Positions 49,769-57,343 of a stretch of DNA of 64,000 nt are shown here, piece by piece (the first letter of the stretch is position 1; every line of letters begins with the position of its first letter). The stretch is taken from the NCBI GenBank assembly GCA_902805735.1, contig CADCTW010000217.1, forward strand, positions 1 to 64,000. Direction: 5' to 3'. A model generated the notes under the pieces. The model saw only the letters and a list, made by a program, of their open reading frames with translations. It was not told the DNA's origin and made no database searches. Source of the stretch: an uncultured Gemmatimonadota bacterium (GTDB lineage Bacteria > Gemmatimonadota > Gemmatimonadetes > Longimicrobiales > Longimicrobiaceae). Position numbers and translations under genes: made by a program.

Positions 49769-51364
49769 GTGCGCGGGAGCACGACACAATCGGGGGCCGC
49801 AATGTTGCAGTCGCAAGACCACGACGACCTGAGCGTCATCGGCGACAGGTACGTCCTCGGGGACGCCCTCGGTAGGGGAGCGTCGGCGGTGGTGTACCGC
49901 GCCGAGGATCTCCGGACCGGCCGCGCCGTCGCCGTGAAGCTGTTCGGGCAGGGCTCCACCGCGGACCACCGGCGGCGTCGTAGCCGCGAGCTGCGGGTGC
50001 TGGCCGACCTGGACCACCCCAACCTGGTGCGGCTCCTCGACGGCGACGTCACCGGCGACACCCCGTTCCTCGTGACGGAGCTGGTCGACGGACCGTCGCT
50101 GGCCGAGGCGCTCGCCGACGGGCCGCTGCCGGCCATGCGGGTCGCTCGGCTGGGCGTTGAGCTCTCGGAGGCTTTGGCGGTGGTGCACGCCGCGGGTCTG
50201 GTCCACCGGGATGTGAAGCCGGCGAACGTGCTCATCGACCACGACCGCGCACGGTTGACGGACTTCGGGATCGCCCGGGTGCTGGACACCGGCGCCACCG
50301 GCACTACCGCAGGAGCCACACCGGGGACGGCGGCGTACATGGCGCCGGAACAGGTGTGCGGCGACTCGGTCGGACCACCCACGGACGTCTACGCCCTCGG
50401 GCTGGTGCTGATCGAGTCCTTGAAGGGGGAGCGCGAGTACCCCGGGTCGGCCGTGGAGTCTGCGATTGCCCGCCTCACTCGACCCCCGGTGATCCCGGAG
50501 GGGCTGCCCGCCGGGATGGGGGACGTGCTCGGGCTGATGACGGCGACCGACCCGGAGGACCGACCCACCTCGGAGGAGTGCGCCGCTCTCCTGGCCGCGG
50601 TGGAGACGCCCGGCAACCGGGTAGCGGTGGTGTGGGCGCGGCACTGGCGACCCCTCACCGGCGCCCTCGCCGTGGCCGGCACCGCGCTGGCGCTGACGGG
50701 GCTATGGGCGGCGCCCCAGAGCGGCATGGGCGACCCACTGGCCACCGGGCCCGGGTCGCCGCCCGCGACGTCGGGCCCGGATGGCTCGGTGCCGTCCCTG
50801 CCCGTCGGGGCTGGCCCTCTCTCGGCCGAGGGTGGTGTGGTGGCGCCGGGGCTTGCCGCTCAGACCGAGACGCTGCCCCCGGCCGTGGTGCCGCTCCCGC
50901 CGGATGTCCCGCAGCCCGAGGTGCAGCAGCCCGGCCAGCCCGGCCAGCCGGCTGTGCAGCCGCCCGCCGCCCCGGTCGACCGGCCCGCCCCTGCTGCTGA
51001 GGCGCCTCCCCGCGCGCCTGGTGGGTCCCCGCCTGCTCCTGCTCCTGCTCCGAGCCGGGGCGGAGGTAACAGCCCAGCCCCAGCTCCTGCCCCGGCCCCG
51101 GCTCCTGCGCCGTCCCCACCGCCCAGCAACAACGGTGGCGGGCAGTCGAGCACCCCGCCGCCCACCACTGGAGGCGGACAGACGTCCCAGCCGCCCCCCG
51201 CCCCCGCTCCGGAGCCTGAGGCGGAACGCCCCGGGCGTGGCGTGGGCCGTGACGGTGGCACCCCTCCTGGTCAGGCCAAGCGGGAGGAGTCGGGCAAGCC
51301 CGTTCCTCCCGGTCAGAGCGAGGGCAAGGGGAAGGACAAAGACAAGGGGAAGGGCGGCGACTAG
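49769..51364 (+). CDS. PknB-like transmembrane Ser/Thr protein kinase
   Basis: 531 aa from GTG 49769 (AGGAG 8 nt upstream; ATG 49802 possible). Kinase core intact: GRGASAVVY 35-43, K57, E74, HRDVKPAN at 146-153, DFG 165-167, APE 192-194. TM about 294-315. The tail 316-531 is Pro/Ala/Gly-rich then Lys-rich, with no PASTA domain. It lies between int and the repressor, a common moron position; host signalling or defence against other phages is possible. Confidence 0.92.
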   Translation: MRGSTTQSGAAMLQSQDHDDLSVIGDRYVLGDALGRGASAVVYRAEDLRTGRAVAVKLFGQGSTADHRRRRSRELRVLADLDHPNLVRLLDGDVTGDTPFLVTELVDGPSLAEALADGPLPAMRVARLGVELSEALAVVHAAGLVHRDVKPANVLIDHDRARLTDFGIARVLDTGATGTTAGATPGTAAYMAPEQVCGDSVGPPTDVYALGLVLIESLKGEREYPGSAVESAIARLTRPPVIPEGLPAGMGDVLGLMTATDPEDRPTSEECAALLAAVETPGNRVAVVWARHWRPLTGALAVAGTALALTGLWAAPQSGMGDPLATGPGSPPATSGPDGSVPSLPVGAGPLSAEGGVVAPGLAAQTETLPPAVVPLPPDVPQPEVQQPGQPGQPAVQPPAAPVDRPAPAAEAPPRAPGGSPPAPAPAPSRGGGNSPAPAPAPAPAPAPSPPPSNNGGGQSSTPPPTTGGGQTSQPPPAPAPEPEAERPGRGVGRDGGTPPGQAKREESGKPVPPGQSEGKGKDKDKGKGGD

Positions 51365-51807
51365 CTGTCGTTCTGCGCCTTGTCGTCGACCACGCGGGGG
51401 CCCTTGCCGACGTCGGGGCGCGAGGACAGGCCCGGGGGGAGTTCGCCGGTGCGGATGCGGTCCTGCAGGTTGATGCGATGCCCCTCGCGGGCTTCGTGTT
51501 CAGCCGCCCACAGCTCGTGCTCGGCGAGACGGTGGGCGAGTTCGGCGACGAGTTGGCCTGCGGTGGCCTTCCGTAGCGGTGGGCCGTCGTCCTCGATGGA
51601 GGGCGGGTTGGCCGGCTCGGCGATGGCAGGAACGAGGCCGAGGGCGCGCCCCACCTTGGGCAGTAGTCGGGGATTCTTGTAGTCCCGGCCGGCTTCGAGT
51701 CTGTTGACGGTGCCGGTGCTGACGCCTGCCAGTTGAGCAAGTCTGGCCTGGGACCAGCCTCGGGCGAGTCGTTCGCGGCGGATGTCTTCACCGCTGAGTT
51801 CTGTCAC
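51361..51807 (-). CDS. XRE repressor, immunity repressor candidate
   Basis: 148 aa from GTG 51807. N-terminal HTH (DIRRERLARGWSQARLAQLA, GVSTGTVNRLEAGRDYKNPR). C-terminal helical region (LVAELAHRLAEHELWAAEHE) without peptidase motif. The promoter has operator GGGTCAAGGTTGACCC at 51822-51837 just before the -10 TAAGAT. Divergent from a Cro-like gene with a related operator: classic switch layout. Confidence 0.82.
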   Translation of the reverse strand: MTELSGEDIRRERLARGWSQARLAQLAGVSTGTVNRLEAGRDYKNPRLLPKVGRALGLVPAIAEPANPPSIEDDGPPLRKATAGQLVAELAHRLAEHELWAAEHEAREGHRINLQDRIRTGELPPGLSSRPDVGKGPRVVDDKAQNDS

Positions 51808-51821
51808 GCCACCTGATCTTA

Positions 51822-51837
51822 GGGTCAAGGTTGACCC
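51822..51837. promoter_or_regulatory. Operator 1, perfect 16-bp palindrome
   Basis: GGGTCAAGGTTGACCC. Arms GGGTCAA/TTGACCC around GG. Sits immediately upstream of the repressor -10, so binding would block that promoter. It matches two other copies (51985-52000, 53697-53712). Confidence 0.8.
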
Positions 51838-51964
51838 AAGGTGGGCATGGGTGCGCGCGTTCTGTGCACTCATGGATGTGCCTCCGCCTGCTGGTACCGC
51901 TTCCCCGGACATGCCAAGCCTGACACGCCGAAGCACCGCCTGGCGAAAAGATGCGTCCAGGGCG

Positions 51965-52000
51965 TTGACAGACGTACCTAACTCGGGCCAAGGTTGTCCC
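51965..52000 (+). promoter_or_regulatory. Early promoter and operator 2
   Basis: -35 TTGACA (51965-51970), N18, -10-like CAAGGT (51989-51994), 6 nt before ATG 52001. Operator GGGCCAAGGTTGTCCC at 51985-52000 covers the -10 and touches the ATG. Likely leaderless, repressed by the divergent XRE protein. Confidence 0.78.
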
Positions 52001-52252
52001 ATGACAGGCGCAGGCTTCGACGGAGCCGGATTCAAGACCGCCCGGGTCGCAGCCCAGTTCAGTCAGCGCGGCCTAGCCGAAAGGGCGAAGGTCAGCGTGA
52101 CGACGATCAAGAACATCGAGGCCAACCGGTACTGCCCGCATTGGGCCACAGCCGAACGTCTCGCCGAGGCCCTCGGTCTCTGCGTCGTCTACCGCGACGG
52201 GCAGCCCGCCGCTCTGGCGTCTCGCACCGCAGTACCGCAGGACGCGGCGTGA
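52001..52252 (+). CDS. Cro-like XRE protein
   Basis: An 83-aa protein. HTH: KTARVAAQFSQRGLAERAKV, SVTTIKNIEANRYCPHWATA, ERLAEALGLCVVY. First gene rightward from the switch, with operator 2 against its ATG. Probably Cro-type or a delayed early regulator. Confidence 0.8.
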   Translation: MTGAGFDGAGFKTARVAAQFSQRGLAERAKVSVTTIKNIEANRYCPHWATAERLAEALGLCVVYRDGQPAALASRTAVPQDAA

Positions 52253-52410
52253 CGTACGAAGAGGCCGCGCAGATCCTCGGCCCGGAACTCACCGCGCAGG
52301 TCGACGCCCAAGCCGCGCAGTACCCGCCCCTCAGGCCGGAGCAGATCGCGCACCTGGCGCCGCTGCTCGCTGCTGCCGACGAGCAGCCGGCGGCCTCTGA
52401 CGCCGCCTGA
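52249..52410 (+). CDS. Small helical protein
   Basis: 53 aa, GTGA overlap with the Cro-like gene. EEAAQILGPELTAQVDAQAA then PLRPEQIAHLAPLLAAA. May be a short partner of the HTH protein. Followed by a hairpin. Confidence 0.65.
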   Translation: MTYEEAAQILGPELTAQVDAQAAQYPPLRPEQIAHLAPLLAAADEQPAASDAA

Positions 52411-52428
52411 CCACCACCACACGAAAGC

Positions 52429-52460
52429 GGGGCCGGCCTCCCGCCACAGGAGCCGGCCCC
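52429..52460 (+). terminator. Hairpin after Cro-like operon
   Basis: GGGGCCGGCCTCC / GGAGCCGGCCCC, 12 bp with one bulged C, loop CGCCACA. No T-run. Probably partial termination, as the next gene follows after 26 bp. Confidence 0.6.
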
Positions 52461-52486
52461 AACTCACGAGAGGAAGACCCGTTCCG

Positions 52487-52729
52487 ATGAGCCGTCTCGC
52501 AAGCGTGTCCGATCTTGCCACATCCCGCCCCGCCACCCCCCGTTTCTGGCCGCGACCCAGCGACCAGCTCATGCCCCGCTCCCAGCGCAACCCGTGGCTG
52601 CCCCCCGAGGTCGTCGTGGTCGAGCAGCCCCAGGGTCGGCACTGTCGCCCGGATGACGCTCTGGTTCCGGCGGAGGCGCTGGACCTGGCGGAGGGCTTCG
52701 AGCTCGTCCGGTCCGGCGGCCGACGATGA
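52487..52729 (+). CDS. Small basic Pro-rich protein
   Basis: An 80-aa protein: SRPATPRFWPRPSDQLMPRS, PPEVVVVEQPQG, DALVPAEALDLAEGFELV. ATGA overlap into the next gene. Unknown. Confidence 0.62.
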   Translation: MSRLASVSDLATSRPATPRFWPRPSDQLMPRSQRNPWLPPEVVVVEQPQGRHCRPDDALVPAEALDLAEGFELVRSGGRR

Positions 52730-53235
52730 GCCGCGTGTACACCCCGACGGACATCAGCGTCCACTCCGCCCTGGCCGTCGAGCTGCGCGTGCCGCTGATC
52801 GCCGACCCGTACCCGCGCTGGTTCTACGTCACCGCTGTCGTGGTGTCGCGCGAGCCGCACCTGTGGCACGGCCTCATGCCCACCGACGACGAACTGCGGG
52901 TGGTCGCCTCGTTCAACGACCACTACCGAGAGACGTGGTACCGCGACTCCTGGAAGCAGAAGATGCGCGACTTCGCCCCGTACGACATCGACGGCGGCGC
53001 GGTCGGCCGGTACCTGATCAAGCACAAGCACGGCGGATGGGGCTACCGCAAGCACACCTGGCAGTACGGGCCCTGCTTCGTGCCCGAGTGGAACGCCGAG
53101 CCAGCCGGGCTGGTCGATGTCCTGGACCGGTGCCACTCGTTCGTGGATGAACCCAGCCCGCACTGGGTGCAGTGGAAGCAGGACCACGCAGACGTGTTCG
53201 AGGCCGTGGCCGACTCGAAAGCGGAGACAGCGTGA
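52726..53235 (+). CDS. 169-aa protein, unknown
   Basis: Trp/His-rich alpha/beta protein: LRVPLIADPYPRWFYVTAVV, DHYRETWYRDSWKQKMRDFA, HKHGGWGYRKHTWQYGPCFV. The many aromatic residues suggest a compact enzyme-like fold. No family recognised. Confidence 0.7.
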   Translation: MSRVYTPTDISVHSALAVELRVPLIADPYPRWFYVTAVVVSREPHLWHGLMPTDDELRVVASFNDHYRETWYRDSWKQKMRDFAPYDIDGGAVGRYLIKHKHGGWGYRKHTWQYGPCFVPEWNAEPAGLVDVLDRCHSFVDEPSPHWVQWKQDHADVFEAVADSKAETA

Positions 53236-53504
53236 ACGCGCGGTGGCTGCCTGCGCAGGTCGACGTCGCGATTGCGAAGGCTCGATCGTTCGCGGCGGGT
53301 GACGACGCCGGATCGTCCCCGACTGTGCCGCAGGTGACGGTGCTCGCCGATACCGTCGAAGACTTGCGGGCGCGTGTCGCAGAACTGGAGCGCGTGGAGA
53401 CAAACCTGCGGGAGGAGCTGCGGCAGGTGTACGTCGTGGCGCGCGCCATCGGCGAGAAGTCCCGCGACGGTTCCATCCCGCGCTTCTGGGAGGGCGCGTC
53501 GTGA
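53232..53504 (+). CDS. Coiled-coil protein
   Basis: 90 aa from GTG 53232. LPAQVDVAIAKARSFAAGDD, then VEDLRARVAELERVETNLRE, a clear coiled coil. GTGA overlaps on both sides. Unknown function. Confidence 0.68.
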   Translation: MNARWLPAQVDVAIAKARSFAAGDDAGSSPTVPQVTVLADTVEDLRARVAELERVETNLREELRQVYVVARAIGEKSRDGSIPRFWEGAS

Positions 53505-53548
53505 TCGCTCGCCTCCTGGTCCCGTTGCTGCTTCCCGCCTTGTCCTGA
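53501..53548 (+). CDS. 15-aa hydrophobic mini-ORF
   Basis: GTGA overlap with the preceding gene; product MIARLLVPLLLPALS. Followed at once by a hairpin. May be an ORF end signal, a tiny membrane peptide or chance. Confidence 0.3.
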   Translation: MIARLLVPLLLPALS

Positions 53549-53560
53549 GCCTGTCTGGTC

Positions 53561-53616
53561 CGTTGCGGCCCTCGTGCCGCCTGCCCTGTGGGGTGGGTGG
53601 TGCGGGGGCCGCAACG
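53561..53616 (+). terminator. Hairpin before third operator promoter
   Basis: CGTTGCGGCCC (53561-53571) / GGGCCGCAACG (53606-53616), 11 bp perfect, 34-nt loop able to fold itself. Separates the short first early operon from the promoter at 53677. No clear T-run. Confidence 0.6.
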
Positions 53617-53676
53617 CGTTGATCTACCGGTGGTCGCGCCGTTGGGCGACAGACGCAGAAAGGTGCGGCTAGGCCG

Positions 53677-53712
53677 TTGACAGACGCGCCTAACTCGGGC
53701 CAAGGTTGCCCC
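53677..53712 (+). promoter_or_regulatory. Early promoter and operator 3
   Basis: -35 TTGACA (53677-53682), N18, CAAGGT (53701-53706), 6 nt before ATG 53713. Operator GGGCCAAGGTTGCCCC at 53697-53712. About 40 bp here are nearly identical to 51963-52005, so the same repressor probably controls the long early operon. Confidence 0.78.
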
Positions 53713-54375
53713 ATGACCGTTCCGACCACCCTCGCCGCGCCGGCCGCCACCCGGCCCGCGCACCCCCACCGCTACATCCACCCCACCGAGCTGGTCCACA
53801 CCCGGCCCATCGGCCCCGTTGACCCCGCCCGAATCAACCCCAACCACCTCCCCGCACTCGCCCACACCCCCACCGACCTCGACAACATCACCGCCCCCGT
53901 CCGGGTCGTCCCGGCCGCCGACCTCGGGGTGTGCGTGGAGTGCTGCTCCGGGCGCGACAACGACCTGCCCGTCCTCGACGCCGTGGTTGTCGTCGTCGCC
54001 ACCGACGCCTACGGGTACGTGTCCCGCGACGAGGTGTGCGGGCTGCACCTGCACCCGACGGTGGACGACCACGCCCGCGTCAACCACCTGGTCACCGTCG
54101 AAGCGCCCGCCCAGGGTCGCGGTCACCACCGGGACCACGCCGTCACCTGGTACGCCGACGGACCCGTGTCCGGGGTCGCCGTCCGGCGGGTGTGGGACGC
54201 GTGGGCGGTGCTGGACCTGCCCGTCACCGGCGAGGTCGTCGAGCTGGCCCGGATTCCCGACGGGGGTGATTGGGAGGCGGCGCGGGTGCGGGCGGAGGTG
54301 CTGGCGCAGGCCGTGGCCTCCCAGCGCGCCACCGACGCCGCCTACCTCGCCGACACGATCGGAGTGGCGGCGTGA
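53713..54375 (+). CDS. 220-aa protein, first gene of long early operon
   Basis: ATG at 53713 directly after operator 3. Pro/His-rich N-terminus, then LGVCVECCSGRDNDLPVLDA and DEVCGLHLHPTVDDHARVNH with possible metal-binding Cys/His, VEAPAQGRGHHRD, and a helical end. No family recognised. Confidence 0.72.
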   Translation: MTVPTTLAAPAATRPAHPHRYIHPTELVHTRPIGPVDPARINPNHLPALAHTPTDLDNITAPVRVVPAADLGVCVECCSGRDNDLPVLDAVVVVVATDAYGYVSRDEVCGLHLHPTVDDHARVNHLVTVEAPAQGRGHHRDHAVTWYADGPVSGVAVRRVWDAWAVLDLPVTGEVVELARIPDGGDWEAARVRAEVLAQAVASQRATDAAYLADTIGVAA

Positions 54376-54623
54376 GCGGCGGCGTGATCTCCCCTCGCAT
54401 GACGGAGCTGCTCCGCCTCGCCGCGGTCTCGCTGCGCGCAGGCATCTCCCCGCTCGATCACGGGTTCCTCGCCGAGCACGAGGTGACCTTGGACGAGGCG
54501 TACGTGCTTGCGGACTGGATGGCTGCGGGCGTTGACGCGCTACTGGAGCTGGACCGCAGCACGCCCGGCCGTCGCATGATCGGTGTCGCCGTGGCCTCAG
54601 CCGCGCTCGGCGGTGCGTCGTGA
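54372..54623 (+). CDS. Small helical protein
   Basis: 83 aa from GTG 54372. MTELLRLAAVSLRAGISPLD and EVTLDEAYVLADWMAAGVDA. GTGA overlaps both ends. Unknown. Confidence 0.68.
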   Translation: MSGGVISPRMTELLRLAAVSLRAGISPLDHGFLAEHEVTLDEAYVLADWMAAGVDALLELDRSTPGRRMIGVAVASAALGGAS

Positions 54624-55318
54624 GCGCCCCGTCCCCGCGCCCCACCCGCGAACAGGTGAACGAGGCGCTACACATCGCCTATCACGGTGCCGTCAGCGAC
54701 GGCATCCGGCGCACCCTCGCCGACGAGGTGCGCGCCCTCCGCGACGAGCTGCTGCGCAGAGCCGACTTGGCAGACCTGTTCTCCCGGCACATCGAGGCCG
54801 TGCACGACGCGCTCGACGTCACCCGCGAGGCCGATGCGGCGGCAGCTGTCGCGGCGGTCCAGCAGCTCCGCGCCGAGCTGGCGGCCCGTACCCCGCAGCC
54901 CGCCGAGCCGCGTGAGGTTGTGCACCTCTGTCCCGCTGGCGACGCCGACCTCACCCCGTGCTGCGGCAAGAGCGTCATGGCGATGGCCCTCGCCAACGTG
55001 AAGGAGCGCATCACGGTCGATCCGGACCTGGTGACGTGTGGACGGGCCCCGCAGCCCGCCGTCCCGGACGGGGAGGACGGGCCGACCGACGCCGAGTTCG
55101 ATGCGCTTCGCGCCGCCATCGCTTCGGGCCGTGGACCGACGCCTCTTGCCGGGGAGGACGTGCCCGCCCGGCTCGAAGCCGTCGCCAACGCTCTGGCGCC
55201 CTTCGCGCCCACAGACGCACACCGTCTCCGCAGCCTTGTGGACTGGATGCAGGCGAGCCCGAACGGCGCCGAGGTCCGCGCTGCTGTGGCTGCTGCTCTG
55301 GCAGGGGGTGCCCGGTGA
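54620..55318 (+). CDS. 232-aa helical protein with Cys motif
   Basis: Long helical N-part (GIRRTLADEVRALRDELLRR), then VVHLCPAGDADLTPCCGKSV, a zinc-like motif common in actinophage early proteins that pair CP and TPCCGK near ERITVDPDLVTC. The C-terminal part is helical. Unknown role. Confidence 0.7.
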   Translation: MSAPSPRPTREQVNEALHIAYHGAVSDGIRRTLADEVRALRDELLRRADLADLFSRHIEAVHDALDVTREADAAAAVAAVQQLRAELAARTPQPAEPREVVHLCPAGDADLTPCCGKSVMAMALANVKERITVDPDLVTCGRAPQPAVPDGEDGPTDAEFDALRAAIASGRGPTPLAGEDVPARLEAVANALAPFAPTDAHRLRSLVDWMQASPNGAEVRAAVAAALAGGAR

Positions 55319-55641
55319 GCGCCCCCATGTCCGCCTCCCGCCCCCGCAGGGTGGCCGACCCGGTCCGGGACGTGTCCTGGATGACCGAGGCCGCGTGCGT
55401 CGGCAAAGACCCTGAGCTGTTCCACCCGTGTGGGACATCGGGTCCGGCGTCGCAGCAGGAGCGGGACGCCAAGAAGGTCTGCGCTGGCTGCCCGGTAGCC
55501 CGTGCCTGTCTGGCGTGGTCGCTGGCGATGGGGCTCGACAGCGGCATTTTCGGGGGCCTCAACGAGCTGGAGCGCCGCGAGCTTGCCAGGCACTACCGCC
55601 GGGTCCTGGCCGGTGCTGCCCGTGAGCAGGTGGCGTCGTGA
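55315..55641 (+). CDS. WhiB-family transcription factor
   Basis: 108 aa. Four Cys at 28 (EAACVG), 56, 59 and 65 (CAGCPVARAC) for a 4Fe-4S cluster, and a GIFGG loop at 77-81 followed by a basic segment (RHYRRVLAG). WhiB proteins bind sigma factor and DNA and occur in actinobacteria and their phages. Likely reprogrammes host or phage transcription early in infection. Confidence 0.93.
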   Translation: MSAPMSASRPRRVADPVRDVSWMTEAACVGKDPELFHPCGTSGPASQQERDAKKVCAGCPVARACLAWSLAMGLDSGIFGGLNELERRELARHYRRVLAGAAREQVAS

Positions 55642-55841
55642 GCGAGCAGGTCTATCAGACGTCCTCCGGCTGGGGGCGCAGCTCTGCCAAGTACCACTGG
55701 GACAACGGCAGACTCCGCACCGCTTGCAGCGATCTGGGGCTTGAGCCGAACAGCGCGGCTGATCCAGAGCGGGTGGAGGCCAAGAGCCGCTGCCGTGCGT
55801 CGGGCTGCCGTCAGCGCTGGGCTGCTGGCGGTCTGTCGTGA
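55638..55841 (+). CDS. Small protein, unknown
   Basis: A 67-aa protein: SSAKYHWDNGRLRTACSDLG, then CRASGCRQRWAAG. Two Cys pairs might bind metal. GTGA overlaps. Confidence 0.66.
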   Translation: MSEQVYQTSSGWGRSSAKYHWDNGRLRTACSDLGLEPNSAADPERVEAKSRCRASGCRQRWAAGGLS

Positions 55842-56035
55842 TCCGCCCCGAGGACGCGGCAGGGGACGGAGCGAACGGTTCGGCTTCGTCCCCCGCCGGC
55901 CACCTGTTCGGTGTCGTGGCCCGCGTGGTGGCTGCGGTGGTCCGCCCGTTCCGGGAGCGGGTGCCGTGCTGCAAGAAGCGTCGGCCGTTGTGTACGTGCG
56001 CGTTCCCTAAGCGGGACCGGGGCGGTGCGCTGTGA
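55838..56035 (+). CDS. Small basic Cys protein
   Basis: A 65-aa protein: GHLFGVVARVVAAVVRPFRE, amphipathic, then CCKKRRPLCTCAFPKRDR with four Cys. Possibly zinc-binding. Unknown. Confidence 0.64.
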   Translation: MIRPEDAAGDGANGSASSPAGHLFGVVARVVAAVVRPFRERVPCCKKRRPLCTCAFPKRDRGGAL

Positions 56036-56397
56036 CCGCGCCCGTCCTGCTCGGCCAGTGCACGGCGTGCAGCCGCCGCGTCTACAGCCGTGCCGACCAC
56101 CCCGACACCCCCGAGTGGTACCGACCGGCCAGCAAGGGCCCGCTGCGTCCGCACCGCCACGACCCGACCCGAATCGGGACGTGCTCGCTGTGCAGCAGCA
56201 GCGTCTACCTGGGTGGGGACGGCATCGAGAAGGTGAAGGTGGCCGGCAAGTCGCGGCCCCATCGCCACAAGAAGCCGTTCGAGGTCATCGACGACGGCGG
56301 CTACCGCATCGTCCCCGTCCGCGAGGAAGAGCCCTACACCGGTCCGCAGGAGATGCGCGGCTGGGAGATCCACGCGGACTGGATGGGTGCGTTGTGA
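56032..56397 (+). CDS. 121-aa zinc-ribbon-like protein
   Basis: CTACSRRVYSRADHPD and CSLCSSSVYLGGDG form two Cys pairs with His-rich linkers (LRPHRHDP, SRPHRHKK). Repeated half-domains suggest internal duplication. Unknown. Confidence 0.7.
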   Translation: MTAPVLLGQCTACSRRVYSRADHPDTPEWYRPASKGPLRPHRHDPTRIGTCSLCSSSVYLGGDGIEKVKVAGKSRPHRHKKPFEVIDDGGYRIVPVREEEPYTGPQEMRGWEIHADWMGAL

Positions 56398-56612
56398 CCG
56401 CGTCTGCCCGGGTGCTGGGCCACCCCACGACCGGGGCGCGGCTGTGCGCCATCTGCGCCGGCCCGCCCACGTGGCAGGTGGGCCCCGACGACCGCGCCTG
56501 CTCGACCCATATCGGAGCGGTGCTGGACCTGTACTTCCGCGACCGCAGCCGCTGGGACGGATGGCTCCCCGCGACGGTCGTCCCCCTGCGTAGCCGAGGA
56601 GGCACAACGTGA
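56394..56612 (+). CDS. 72-aa Cys-containing protein
   Basis: From GTG 56394: LCAICAGPPTWQVGPDDRAC, then THIGAVLDLYFRDRSRWDGW. One zinc-ribbon half followed by a helix and a strand. Coupled by overlaps. Confidence 0.66.
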   Translation: MTASARVLGHPTTGARLCAICAGPPTWQVGPDDRACSTHIGAVLDLYFRDRSRWDGWLPATVVPLRSRGGTT

Positions 56613-57343
56613 AGAACGACCCGATCGCCGAGCGCTTCGCCCGGGAGACCGCAGAGCACGCGATGACCGTCCTGCACGACGACGGCTTGTACCGGCACCT
56701 CCGCTTCCAGCGGGAGTGGTGGCAGCCGCCGCTGCTGAACAAGCAGAGGACCGGCATGTACTGGTTCGAGATCATCACCGCCCCCGGAACGCTGATCTTC
56801 CGGGGTGACGGCGAGTCGTTCGTGTTCGCCCGCGTCGAGGACATGTTCGAGTTCTTCCGTAGCCCGGTTGGCCGCATCAACCCCAGCTACTGGGCCGAGA
56901 AGCTGACCAGCGGCCGAGGCGACCGGGAGAGCGTGCGCCGCTACGACCGCGAGGTGTTCGAGCGCGTGGTCAAGCAGGCGTTCGTGGACGCGGTCCGGGA
57001 GCGTGAGGCCCCCGCGGGTCTCGGCCGAGCCGTCCGGTCCGACCTGCTCGAAGCGGACGACGCCTACACCGAGGAGTCCGCTCACCGCCTCCTGCACGAG
57101 TTCTCCTACTACCGGAACGAAAAGGACCGCTGGCGCACCAGCGAGGTGCAGCGCAACCCCGAGACCGGCGAGTACGAGGTCGTCCAGCCGCCCGGCCCTG
57201 ACTTCGAGTTCAGCGACACGTGGGAGTGGGACCTGCGCGAGTACGACTGGTGGTTCTTGTGGGCGCTGCACGGGATCGTCTGGGGCATCGCGCAGTACGA
57301 CGCTGCCCGGCAGGCCAGTGACGTCGTGGCGGTGGCGTCGTGA
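56609..57343 (+). CDS. 244-aa protein, unknown
   Basis: Aromatic-rich, alpha/beta: VLHDDGLYRHLRFQREWWQP, MYWFEIITAPGTLIFRGDGE, DMFEFFRSPVGRINPSYWAE, EYDWWFLWALHGIVWGIAQY. The N-terminal part is a common type of phage/prophage hypothetical protein. No catalytic motif recognised. Confidence 0.74.
   Translation: MKNDPIAERFARETAEHAMTVLHDDGLYRHLRFQREWWQPPLLNKQRTGMYWFEIITAPGTLIFRGDGESFVFARVEDMFEFFRSPVGRINPSYWAEKLTSGRGDRESVRRYDREVFERVVKQAFVDAVREREAPAGLGRAVRSDLLEADDAYTEESAHRLLHEFSYYRNEKDRWRTSEVQRNPETGEYEVVQPPGPDFEFSDTWEWDLREYDWWFLWALHGIVWGIAQYDAARQASDVVAVAS

Noticed and set aside
54682-56880. A 732-codon minus-strand open frame over the early operon
   Set aside because: It runs antisense to many coupled genes including WhiB; low-complexity Arg/Ala/Ser sequence.
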